Translations under genes and position numbers: made by a program
Shown here: one piece after another, positions 1 through 7,667 of the stretch
How the letters are laid out: the number at the start of each line of letters is the position of its first letter
Position numbering within the stretch: position 1 is the stretch's first letter
The notes under the pieces: generated by a model
The model's database searches: none
Told to the model about the DNA's origin: nothing
The model's input: the letters and a program-made list of their open reading frames with translations, nothing else
Source of the DNA: Actinomycetota bacterium
Lineage (GTDB): Bacteria; Actinomycetota; Rubrobacteria; Rubrobacterales; Rubrobacteraceae
Direction: 5' to 3'
NCBI GenBank assembly: GCA_902810695.1
Contig: CADDYV010000006.1
Location: forward strand, 37,415 to 101,414
DNA length: 64,000 nt

Positions 1-10
1 GCACAGTTTC

Positions 11-592
11 TTACAGTTCCTCCGGCGAAATCCACTTCTTCGTTCGGGGCGGGGTATAGCGTTCCATCGCGTCGAGCAGCGATTCCGGCTCGTCGTTTTC
101 GAGCACGAGCGAGCGGTGGTCGGGATGCACGAAACCTTCTGCTACGGCCAGATCGAAGAGCTTGCGCAGGGGTTTGAAGAACCCCTCGACATCGAGTAGC
201 GCGCACGGCTTCTCGTGGATGGAGAGCTGCGCCCAGGAGAGGACTTCCATGAACTCCTCCAGCGTACCGTAGCCGCCCGGGAGGGCGATAAACCCGTCCG
301 AGAGATCCGCCATGGTCTTCTTGCGCTCGTGCATCGAGCCGACCACGTGCAACTCGGTCAACCCGCCGTGCCCGATCTCCTTCTCCAGAAGCGCCTTCGG
401 GATGACGCCCGTTACTTCACCGCCAGCTCCGAGTGCGGCGTCGGCTACAGCTTCCATCAGGCCGACCTTCCCGCCTCCGTAGACGAGCCTCAGACCACGC
501 CCGGCGATGGCCGCGCCCAGATGTCGCGCCGCTTCGGAGTAAGCCGGGCGCACCCCGGAACTAGACCCGCAAAACACGCAAACGCTTCTCAA
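11..592 (-). CDS. LOG family protein (TIGR00730, nucleotide 5'-monophosphate phosphoribohydrolase type)
   Basis: The protein has 193 residues. The start VCVFCGSSSG and the block PGGYGTLEE (about residues 104-112) are the signature of the LOG/'lysine decarboxylase-like' Rossmann family. Characterised members hydrolyse the N-glycosidic bond of nucleoside 5'-monophosphates, including cytokinin ribotides. The length is typical. The start is TTG at 590-592, chosen because GGGAGGAG lies about 7 nt upstream. It sits alone at the window edge, on the same strand as the glycosidase gene next to it, so context says nothing about its substrate. The family assignment is firm; the actual substrate in this organism is unknown. 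Confidence 0.9.
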   Translation of the reverse strand: MRSVCVFCGSSSGVRPAYSEAARHLGAAIAGRGLRLVYGGGKVGLMEAVADAALGAGGEVTGVIPKALLEKEIGHGGLTELHVVGSMHERKKTMADLSDGFIALPGGYGTLEEFMEVLSWAQLSIHEKPCALLDVEGFFKPLRKLFDLAVAEGFVHPDHRSLVLENDEPESLLDAMERYTPPRTKKWISPEEL

Positions 593-679
593 CCTGAAGC
601 TCCTCCCTGCTGATGGCGTCGATACTCTAAGCGAGAATAGTATCCCAGACCCGCAGGCGGGCCGAAAGCGCAGGAGAGC

Positions 680-2938
680 CTACTCCAGAATTCCCAGCTC
701 TACGAGTTCTTCCCTGAACCGCGAGCCAGCCTCCGAGCCTACCCTGTAGAAGACGGCCGGATGTCCGATCGGCGCGTCTACCGTCAACCACGCGCCTTCG
801 TGGAAGTCGTGCTCCGCTCCCGACCACAGGTATACCCACTCGCCGGCGGGCAGGTAGACTTTCACGGTCTTCCTGCCGGGGTCGAGCACGGGCGCAACCA
901 TGAATTCGGAGCCGACCATGAACTGGTACTCCAGCTTTTGCACCTCGGGATCGTGCCAGTAGTGCAGAAACGGATGGCGTATTACCGGCATGCCCGTGCG
1001 GGAAGCCTCCTCGATGAGCTCCTCCCGATAGGGCTTCCACGCGCGGTAGATCCTGGCGAAGCGCGCAAAGTGGTGCAGGGTCTCATCATCGGAGTAGATC
1101 TGGTGGTTCGCTTCGGGCTGATTGCCCTCGTGGGTGCGGAGCACGGTGGTGAAGGCGGAGAGCTCGATCCAGCGCAAAAGAAGCTCTCTGGAGCGGTGGT
1201 AATTCCTGATGGGGCTCGTAATCGTGGTGTAACCGCCGGTGTCGGAGTGGGTGAGGCTGTAGCCGGAGATGCCGCTGGAGAGCATCCCCGTAACGGCGGT
1301 CTTTATTCCGTCATGGCGATCCCAACTCACCAGCTGGTCTCCGAGCCAGAACAGGGTGCTCTGACCGGGGCTTCGGGTGTAACCGGAGCGGCCGAAGAAG
1401 ACGGCTTCTCCTCCGAGTCCGGATTCCTGAATGGCCTCGCGGTTGATCCGGGCCCACTCCTCTGCGTAGCGGTTGTGGTAGCTCGCGGGACTCTCGCCGG
1501 AGGAGAGAACGGCGTCGTAGGGCAGACCCTCGCCGAAGTCGGCCATCCAGCCCGAAGCCCCACCGCCGATGAGGTTCTCCTTGATGACATCCTTGATCCA
1601 CTCCCGCGCCCGCCGATCCGTGAGGTCCAGCAGCGCCGCCGAGAAGTCTGTTATCCTCACCATGTACGGCTCGCCGCTCCGGTTCGTAACCAGGTAGCCT
1701 TTGCTCCTGGCTTCCTCGAACATGTTGCGGCGGTAGTTTTTCTTCTCCGATACATCAACCAGAAACGGGTTGATATACGCCATCAGCCGGATTCCTTCCT
1801 GCTCCAGCCGCTCGGAGAGCATCTTCCAGCCGGGGTATCGTTCTTCATCGAGTTCCCAGTTCCACCAGAGCTGCTTGCCGAAGCTGGTGGTTCTCTGGCC
1901 TACCCAGTCCTGAAGCCAGAAGGCGGCTACCGGAACTCCGGAGGCGTCGAGCTTCTCTTTTATCTCCAGTAGCCTGCGCGTGCCGCCCTGCAGCCCGACC
2001 ACCGCGCCGTCCAGGATCCAACCCGGCAACGGACGCATCCGGCCGGAGAATTCCGTATAGACTTCGATCAGCTCCGCAGGCGAATCTCCGCTCAGGATCT
2101 GGCCTGCCATCCGCCGCGAGAAGATCTCTATGCGCACTCGCGCATCCTCGCGCATGTCGAAAACCGAGTGCTCGTAGTTCTCCAGGAACATCGAACGCAG
2201 CTTGCTCGTCATGTAGTGGGGGACGCAGGCGTAGCTAGAGTGCCAGCTTCCCCCGGCCCCGTACCTCAAGTTCGCCAGCAGCGTCGCCGGTTGCGCCCCG
2301 CGTCCAACGCCCTGCTCCCCGATAAAGATGGGAAGCCTCTTGCCCTTGAGGTCGAAGTAGCTGTACTGCGTCCCGAAGCCGAAGAACCGCTCGCCGGCTT
2401 CCGAGGCGCAGGTCAGGTAGAGGCGGTTGCACGGCTCATCCACCTCGACCGTAAAGCGCAGACGGCGGCTTGTCTCCGGGGAGAAGGTAATCCTGTACCC
2501 GATCTCACGGGAAAGATTTTTATCCCCGATCCTGCCTGCGAGGATGAGCGCGGAACCCGACATTTCGAGACGGTCTATCGTCTGGTGGGCGTACATTACT
2601 TCCAGCCGGTCATGGATGGAGTAGTGCGCTCTTGCGCCGCTGACGCTCTCGCGCCCCCGCGCTGCCGCTACGAAGCTCTCTCCGGGCACGCTCTGCCACA
2701 GGATTCGTTCCGGTCGGGAGTGGTGTGTGATCTGCAGGGAAGCACCGCGTCTGCTGCCGTCCTGCCGGTCTTTCAAGGTGATGACGAAATCTCCCACCCG
2801 GTAAGAGCCGAAAACATCTTCCGGTAGCTGGATCGGGGCGCCGCCAACCTTGTATCTGGAGCGCCGCCGGAGCGCGTATGCGCCGAGGAAGGAGGCTGCC
2901 AGAGCCGGGATGAGCAGTGTTCTGGGTGTTATGTGCAT
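680..2938 (-). CDS. GH31 glycoside hydrolase, sulfoquinovosidase-like clade
   Basis: This 752-residue protein has a short hydrophobic N-terminus (about residues 7-22, followed by RRRSR), so it may be membrane-anchored. The catalytic blocks are WMADFGE (nucleophile Asp467) and WLGDQ (acid/base Asp534). Both, and the C-terminal PIGHPAVFYR, resemble E. coli YihQ, the alpha-sulfoquinovosidase. Of the sulfonate-binding residues of YihQ, Gln288 (here Gln343), Trp304 (Trp359) and Tyr508 (Tyr570) are present, but Arg301 is replaced by Gln356 in TSFGKQLWW. YihQ numbering is from memory. The true substrate may therefore be a neutral alpha-glycoside. No sulfoglycolysis genes are nearby. A divergent Nudix gene starts 59 bp away. 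GH31 is sure; the specificity is open. Confidence 0.88.
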   Translation of the reverse strand: MHITPRTLLIPALAASFLGAYALRRRSRYKVGGAPIQLPEDVFGSYRVGDFVITLKDRQDGSRRGASLQITHHSRPERILWQSVPGESFVAAARGRESVSGARAHYSIHDRLEVMYAHQTIDRLEMSGSALILAGRIGDKNLSREIGYRITFSPETSRRLRFTVEVDEPCNRLYLTCASEAGERFFGFGTQYSYFDLKGKRLPIFIGEQGVGRGAQPATLLANLRYGAGGSWHSSYACVPHYMTSKLRSMFLENYEHSVFDMREDARVRIEIFSRRMAGQILSGDSPAELIEVYTEFSGRMRPLPGWILDGAVVGLQGGTRRLLEIKEKLDASGVPVAAFWLQDWVGQRTTSFGKQLWWNWELDEERYPGWKMLSERLEQEGIRLMAYINPFLVDVSEKKNYRRNMFEEARSKGYLVTNRSGEPYMVRITDFSAALLDLTDRRAREWIKDVIKENLIGGGASGWMADFGEGLPYDAVLSSGESPASYHNRYAEEWARINREAIQESGLGGEAVFFGRSGYTRSPGQSTLFWLGDQLVSWDRHDGIKTAVTGMLSSGISGYSLTHSDTGGYTTITSPIRNYHRSRELLLRWIELSAFTTVLRTHEGNQPEANHQIYSDDETLHHFARFARIYRAWKPYREELIEEASRTGMPVIRHPFLHYWHDPEVQKLEYQFMVGSEFMVAPVLDPGRKTVKVYLPAGEWVYLWSGAEHDFHEGAWLTVDAPIGHPAVFYRVGSEAGSRFREELVELGILE

Positions 2939-2997
2939 CGTGTTAGGATAGCTGAGCTTCGACCTGAGAATACAGCTAGAGAAAGAGGACGCACCCG

Positions 2998-3480
2998 TTG
3001 CCGGAAGCGAAGTTTTTCTACAGAGATCCGAAAGCGCCGCAGCCGAACCGCCCGATCTTACTCGGGGTGATGGCCCTGATCGAGCGCGACGGAGCCCTGC
3101 TGCTGGAGCGCCGCAGCGACTGCGGACGCTGGGGACTGATCGGCGGGGCGGTGGAGGTGAACGAGTCCCTGGATAAAGCCCTGCGCCGCGAGGTTCTGGA
3201 AGAGACGGGGCTGATTGTCAAAGAACATGAGCTCTTCTGCGTTTTCTCGGATCCATCGAAGATCGTCCAGTACCCCGACGGCAACGTAGTGCGGATCGTC
3301 TCTTTCGCCTTTGACGTGAAGGTCGCGGGGTTCGGGCCGCTCAGGCACGGTGAGGAGTCCACGGATCTGCGCTTCTTCGACCGCGAAGAGCTCTCGCACC
3401 TCGACATCGTGGAGACCGGGCGACCCATCCTCGACCTGTATCTCTGCGGACCCCCGCCCAAGCCGATGATGCTGGAATAG
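2998..3480 (+). CDS. Nudix hydrolase
   Basis: The protein has 160 residues and carries a complete Nudix box: GGAVEVNESLDKALRREVLEETGL fits G-x5-E-x7-REUxEExGU (quoted here as GGAVEVNE then REVLEETGL, about residues 50-73). Enzymes of this family cleave nucleoside diphosphates linked to another moiety, with Mg2+ held by the box glutamates. The start is TTG at 2998, with AAAGAGGA just upstream. The N-terminal FFYRDPKAPQPNRP and the following zinc-free segment do not point to a particular substrate. It is transcribed divergently from the GH31 gene and is followed by a 264-bp gap. A general housecleaning or NADH-pyrophosphatase-like role is possible but cannot be assigned. Confidence 0.9.
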   Translation: MPEAKFFYRDPKAPQPNRPILLGVMALIERDGALLLERRSDCGRWGLIGGAVEVNESLDKALRREVLEETGLIVKEHELFCVFSDPSKIVQYPDGNVVRIVSFAFDVKVAGFGPLRHGEESTDLRFFDREELSHLDIVETGRPILDLYLCGPPPKPMMLE

Positions 3481-3679
3481 CAGGCCCCCGCCTGCCTTGG
3501 TCTCCGCGCCGAGCAGAGAGAGGATGCCCTCAACTTCTTCGCCCACCACAGATACTTTCTCTACGAAAACCGCTCTAATCTGACAATTGACGCGTGCCGG
3601 TTAGAGGTTTGAACAACCTTTTGTCTCACCGCAGATCGCCCGTTCGCATCAGGTTCTCGCTCGTATCTGCAGCGTAGCC

Positions 3680-3728
3680 TTGACAATGTTTTTAGGATCT
3701 TATATTTTAATGTAAAGACATATTTACA
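3680..3728 (+). promoter_or_regulatory. Promoter and operator of the GntR/inositol operon
   Basis: TTGACA (3680-3685) and TATTTT (3703-3708) are separated by 17 bp. Directly downstream is the inverted repeat TGTAAA-N6-TTTACA (3711-3728), overlapping the expected transcription start. A symmetric site at +1 is the usual place for a repressor, most simply the GntR protein encoded 17 bp further on. The surrounding 3670-3730 is distinctly AT-rich against the genome. Confidence 0.65.
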
Positions 3729-3744
3729 CAGTAGGAGTGTAATT

Positions 3745-4494
3745 ATGAGAAGCAACAGCGTCTTAAGCGGGGTAAATCTCGACCGCACCAGTCCGGTACC
3801 GCTATATTACCAGGCGGCTCGGGCGCTGGAGGCGGCCATTGAGGATGGGCGTCTGCCGCGGGGGAGCAAGCTGGAGAGCGAGTTGGATCTCGCGGAGCAG
3901 TTGGGGATCAGCAGGCCCACGATGCGTGCGGCCATCAAGGAGTTGGTGGATAAGGGATTGCTCGTGAGGCGGCGGGGACTCGGAACCATCGTCGCGCCGC
4001 AACCGGTCAGGCGGGCCGTTGCGTTGACCAGCCTGTACGATGATCTGGCGAAGGCGGGTAGGGAGCCGAAGACGCGCGTTCTGAGCTTCGAAGAGGTGCC
4101 CTGTTCGCCGGAGATCGCGGAGCATCTTGGGCTCGAGGTGGGTGTGCCCGTGTTACGTTTCGAGAGGTTGCGCCTCGCTGGCTCCGATCCCATCGCCCTC
4201 ATGAGCAACGCGGTCCCGGCGAGCCTGCTCGAGATCACAAAAGAAGATCTTGAGCAAACGGGGCTTTACGAGCTGTTCCGCGGGAACGGCATCACCCCGC
4301 ACATCGCCAATCAGCGCATCGGGGCGCGCAAGGCTGCCGGGAAGGAGGTCGAGTTGCTGGAGGTCGAGTCAGGCGATCCCCTGCTGACGATGGAGCGGAT
4401 AGCGTATGACACCGGTGGCCGGCCCATAGAGTACGGCTCGCACCTCTACCCGGCGGAGTCGTACTGGTTCGAGATGATGCTGGCGGAGTTGTGA
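3745..4494 (+). CDS. GntR family regulator, HutC/UTRA type
   Basis: This 249-residue protein has an N-terminal winged helix-turn-helix (about residues 20-85; LAEQLGISRPTMRAAIKELV, then GLLVRRRGLGTIV) and a C-terminal UTRA ligand domain (about 100-245). HutC-type GntR proteins usually repress a neighbouring catabolic operon until a pathway metabolite binds the UTRA domain. The ATG start has GGAG 9 nt upstream. It is the first gene before the inositol genes and has its own symmetric operator at 3711-3728, so autoregulation and control of the inositol operon are likely. The inducer is not visible; a ketodeoxygluconate-type intermediate would be the analogy with IolR. Confidence 0.9.
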   Translation: MRSNSVLSGVNLDRTSPVPLYYQAARALEAAIEDGRLPRGSKLESELDLAEQLGISRPTMRAAIKELVDKGLLVRRRGLGTIVAPQPVRRAVALTSLYDDLAKAGREPKTRVLSFEEVPCSPEIAEHLGLEVGVPVLRFERLRLAGSDPIALMSNAVPASLLEITKEDLEQTGLYELFRGNGITPHIANQRIGARKAAGKEVELLEVESGDPLLTMERIAYDTGGRPIEYGSHLYPAESYWFEMMLAEL

Positions 4495-4526
4495 TCCGGA
4501 GTTTGATGGCGAGGGAAAGGAACGTT

Positions 4527-4628
4527 ATGAGGGAAGAGATCGGCGTAGGGGTGATCGGCCTGATGCATGGCAAAGAAATCACCGCCGCAGCGGCGTCCGA
4601 GCGCGGCGCGGAAGGAGCCGGAGCATGA
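4527..4628 (+). CDS. Short ORF: truncated Gfo/Idh/MocA N-terminus or leader peptide
   Basis: The ORF encodes 33 residues and starts with ATG after GGGAAAGGAA. Its protein runs MREEIGVGVIGLMHGK and then turns into a low-complexity Ala/Glu/Gly tail. The first part looks like the beta-alpha start of a Gfo/Idh/MocA oxidoreductase (compare IGVGLVGYKFMGK at 7677), but the glycine motif is broken and the rest is missing. Its stop overlaps the iolC start (ATGA, 4625-4628), and the iolC ribosome binding site lies inside it. It could be a decayed dehydrogenase gene kept as a translational coupler, or chance. Confidence 0.4.
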   Translation: MREEIGVGVIGLMHGKEITAAAASERGAEGAGA

Positions 4629-6559
4629 GCGAGAACCGGAATCGCGCTCTGGATCTCATCTGCATCGGACGCACCTGCGTAGACCTCTACGCCGAGCAGG
4701 AAGGGGCGCGCCTCGAAGACGTCCAGTCCTTTCGCAAGTACGTGGGCGGCAGCGCGACCAACATCGCCTTCGGCACGGCGCGGCTGGGAGTGAAAAGCGC
4801 CATGCTCACCCGCGTGGGAGAAGAGCAGATGGGCCGCTACGTGAGAAAAACCCTGGCGGATGGCGGCGTGGACGTAAGCTGCGTGAGCTTAGATCCCGAT
4901 CATCTCACCCCCTACGTTCTTCTTGCCGTAAGAGAGATAGATGATTTCCCCAGAATCTTCGCCTACGGCGACCCCGCCGACCTCGCCCTCGAAGAAGAGG
5001 ATATCGAGCCGGAGTTCATAGCCTCCTCTAAAGCGTTGCTCGTAACGGGTACACCCTTCTCGCGCTCCAGGCCTCGCGCGGCATCCTTCAAGGCGATCGA
5101 AGCCGCCAAGGAAGCCGGAACCCGCGTGGCCTTCGACCTGGACTACCGGCCCGTATTCTGGGGGGTGGCCTCCCACGAGCAGGGCGGCGAGATGTTCGTC
5201 GAGAGCGAGCGGGTTACAGAGGTCTACCGCTTGGTGCTGCCCGAATGCGACCTCGTGGTCGGCACCGAAGAGGAGATCCGGATAGCCGGCGGCTCAACAG
5301 ACACACCGAAGGCGCTAAGGAACATACGCAAGCTCTCTGGCGCGACCATCGTGCTCAAGGTCGGCGCGATGGGAGCCGTGGTCTTCCCCGAGGAGATCCC
5401 GGAGAACATCGAAGATGGGGTCAGGGTCCCGGGCTTTCCGGTGGAAGTTTTCAACTCCGTGGGTGCGGGGGACGCGTTCATGAGCGGTTTCCTCTCCGGC
5501 TGGCTGCGCGAGAAGCCCCTGGAAGAATGCCTCACGCTCGGCAACGCCTGCGGGGCGATAGTGGTCTCCCGGCACGGATGCTCCCCGGCGATGCCCACAG
5601 AGGAGGAACTGAGGTACTTCCTGGCGCTAGAGGAGAAGCCGCACCGCCTCGGCGACGATGTGTGGCTCGATCACCTGCACCGTGCCACCACCCGACACGA
5701 CCCCGATGAGCTGCACGTGCTCGCCATAGACCACCGCTGGCAACTCGAAGAGATGGCCGACGAGTTGGGAGTGGACCGCGGACGCCTGCGCGAGCTCAAG
5801 GTTCTTCTCGGGCAGGCGTTCAAGGGCGTGGCCGGGGGCGACGGCGCGGCAGGCGTGCTCCTGGACGACATCTACGGCGATAAGGCGTTAGAAGAACTTA
5901 CGGGGAGCGGAGCCTGGGTCGCACGCGCCGTGGAGGTAGCGAGGTCGCGCCCGGTGGAATTCGTCGGAGGATCGAACGTCGCCGCCACGCTGAGGAGATG
6001 GCCGCAGGAGCACGTGGTCAAGTGCAACCTGTACATGCACCCCCAGGACGAGCCGGAGATAAAGGAGCCGCAGGAGCAGCGGATGCTCCAGCTCTACGAC
6101 GCCTGTCTCAAAAACGACCGCCAGTTGCTCCTCGAACTCCAGAGACCACAAGGGATGCAGTACGACGAGAGCAGCGTGGCGAGGCTGCTGGAGCGGTTCT
6201 ACGAGATCGGAGTGCGCCCCGAGTGGTGGAAGCTGCCGCCCAGCACAGATCCCGGCGTGTGGAAGAGGATCGGGGAGGTGGTGCGCGAGCATGACCCCTA
6301 CTGTGCCGGCGTGCTCGTCCTCGGTCAGGCTCTCGAAGAAGAGAAGCTCGCCCAGAGCTTCGAGGCGGCCTCCTCAGAGCCTGTGTGCAAAGGGTTTGCG
6401 ATCGGGCGTTCGATCTACGGGGAGGCGGCGCGCCGCTGGCTGGCCGACGAGATAGGCGACGAGGAGCTCATCTCATCGGTAGTCGCAAGCTACGAGCGGA
6501 TGATATCGCTCTGGCAGGGCAGAAGCGAGCACTGGAGCCGGGAGGGTGCCGCAGGATAA
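4625..6559 (+). CDS. iolC: Bifunctional 5-dehydro-2-deoxygluconokinase / DUF2090 aldolase domain (IolC fusion)
   Basis: The protein has 644 residues and two domains. Residues about 10-330 are a PfkB carbohydrate kinase: VGGSATN near residue 41 and NSVGAGDAF near 277-285, the latter holding the catalytic Asp. Residues about 340-635 match DUF2090, found fused to IolC in actinobacteria and proteobacteria and annotated as the 5-dehydro-2-deoxyphosphogluconate aldolase part. Together they phosphorylate 5-dehydro-2-deoxy-D-gluconate and cleave it to dihydroxyacetone phosphate and malonate semialdehyde, which would explain why no separate IolJ is seen. The ATG at 4625 has GGAAGGAG upstream. It is cytoplasmic and the first enzyme gene of the operon. 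Confidence 0.93.
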   Translation: MSENRNRALDLICIGRTCVDLYAEQEGARLEDVQSFRKYVGGSATNIAFGTARLGVKSAMLTRVGEEQMGRYVRKTLADGGVDVSCVSLDPDHLTPYVLLAVREIDDFPRIFAYGDPADLALEEEDIEPEFIASSKALLVTGTPFSRSRPRAASFKAIEAAKEAGTRVAFDLDYRPVFWGVASHEQGGEMFVESERVTEVYRLVLPECDLVVGTEEEIRIAGGSTDTPKALRNIRKLSGATIVLKVGAMGAVVFPEEIPENIEDGVRVPGFPVEVFNSVGAGDAFMSGFLSGWLREKPLEECLTLGNACGAIVVSRHGCSPAMPTEEELRYFLALEEKPHRLGDDVWLDHLHRATTRHDPDELHVLAIDHRWQLEEMADELGVDRGRLRELKVLLGQAFKGVAGGDGAAGVLLDDIYGDKALEELTGSGAWVARAVEVARSRPVEFVGGSNVAATLRRWPQEHVVKCNLYMHPQDEPEIKEPQEQRMLQLYDACLKNDRQLLLELQRPQGMQYDESSVARLLERFYEIGVRPEWWKLPPSTDPGVWKRIGEVVREHDPYCAGVLVLGQALEEEKLAQSFEAASSEPVCKGFAIGRSIYGEAARRWLADEIGDEELISSVVASYERMISLWQGRSEHWSREGAAG

Positions 6560-6619
6560 TCCGTGCATGAGATAGCGTGGTGGGAGCGGGGCTTTTCAAG
6601 GGAAGGGAGGAAAAGAGCA

Positions 6620-7663
6620 GTGAGAGATCGCATACGTCTCGGGCTGGTGGGCCTGGGGAGGATGGGGCGTTTCCACGCCGCGAACCTCGCCGGGCGCATT
6701 CCTCAGGCAGAGCTGGTGCGGATCGTGGACGCGGATGAGAGCATAGCCCACGAGAACGCCGACCGGCTGGGCGGGATCGAGTGGTCCACCAGCTACGATG
6801 ACCTGCTGGATGATCCCGAGATCGAAGCTGTAATCGTGGCGAGCCCGACGCCGCTACACGCCGAGATGGCCGAGGCAGCCGCAGCAGCAGGCAAGCACGT
6901 ATTCTGCGAGAAACCCATCTCGCTGGACCTGGGACGCACCTACGAAGTCATCGAGGCCGTGCGCTCGGCGGGAGTCAAGATGCAGGTTGGCTTCCACCGC
7001 CGCTTCGATCCGGACTACCGCGCCGCGAAGCAGCGAATCGCCGCGGGAGAAGCCGGAGAGGTGTACATCTTCCGCACCTCCTTGAGGGACATGCGCTCGC
7101 CCGGCTTCGACTATATCAGAGGCTCGGGAGGATTCTTCGCCGATGTAACCCTGCACGACTTCGACACGGCGCGCTGGATGATCGGGGAGATCGAGGAGGT
7201 AACCGCCTTCGGCGCGGTGCTCTCCGACCCCGGCTTCGAGGAGGTGGGGGACATAGACAATGCCATCGTCAATCTGCGCTTTGCCACGGGCGCTTTAGGC
7301 GTCATAGACAACAGCCGGGTCGCCGGCTACGGCTACGAGTGCTCCAGCGAGATCATGGGCTCCAGAGCCACGCTCAGGATAGACAACCACCGGCGCATCT
7401 CGGTCCAGACGCTCACCCCGGACCGGATGTGCCAGGACTACGTCTCCGACTTCGTCGAGCGGTTCGCCGATGCCTACCGCGCGGAGATGGAGCACTTCCT
7501 CACCGCTCTCCGGGAAGACAGAGACCCCGAAGTAACCGGAGCCGACGCCGCGGCCGCCTTCGTCCTGGCCCAGGCCGCCGACAGATCCTACCGGGAAGGC
7601 AGGACCATAAGCCTGAAGCGCAAAGAGCAAGACGGCGAAATCTTCTACGAGGAAGTCGGCTAG
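6620..7663 (+). CDS. iolG: Gfo/Idh/MocA oxidoreductase, inositol 2-dehydrogenase type (paralog 1)
   Basis: This 347-residue protein has an N-terminal NAD-binding Rossmann fold (LGLVGLGRMGRFHAANL), the family motif CEKPIS at about residue 96, and the C-terminal alpha/beta substrate domain with HDFDTARWM at about residue 180. It fits myo-inositol 2-dehydrogenase in family, length and operon position. I place the start at GTG 6620, 9 nt after GGGAGG; an upstream in-frame GTG at 6563 would add an unconserved 19-residue leader with no ribosome binding site. It follows iolC by 60 bp. Which inositol isomer it prefers cannot be read from sequence alone. Confidence 0.87.
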   Translation: MRDRIRLGLVGLGRMGRFHAANLAGRIPQAELVRIVDADESIAHENADRLGGIEWSTSYDDLLDDPEIEAVIVASPTPLHAEMAEAAAAAGKHVFCEKPISLDLGRTYEVIEAVRSAGVKMQVGFHRRFDPDYRAAKQRIAAGEAGEVYIFRTSLRDMRSPGFDYIRGSGGFFADVTLHDFDTARWMIGEIEEVTAFGAVLSDPGFEEVGDIDNAIVNLRFATGALGVIDNSRVAGYGYECSSEIMGSRATLRIDNHRRISVQTLTPDRMCQDYVSDFVERFADAYRAEMEHFLTALREDRDPEVTGADAAAAFVLAQAADRSYREGRTISLKRKEQDGEIFYEEVG

Positions 7664-7667
7664 AGTG

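Noticed and set aside
761..1972. Open frame of 403 codons on the plus strand
   Set aside because: It is antisense to the GH31 gene, which has catalytic motifs in the other strand.
3605..3622. AGGTT/AACCT stem with TTTT after the Nudix gene
   Set aside because: The stem is only 5 bp and lies 125 bp from the stop, too weak to call a terminator.
3561..3788. 75-codon frame opposite the gntR promoter
   Set aside because: Its hydrophobic N-terminus comes from the AT-rich promoter read backwards; no ribosome binding site or neighbour supports it.
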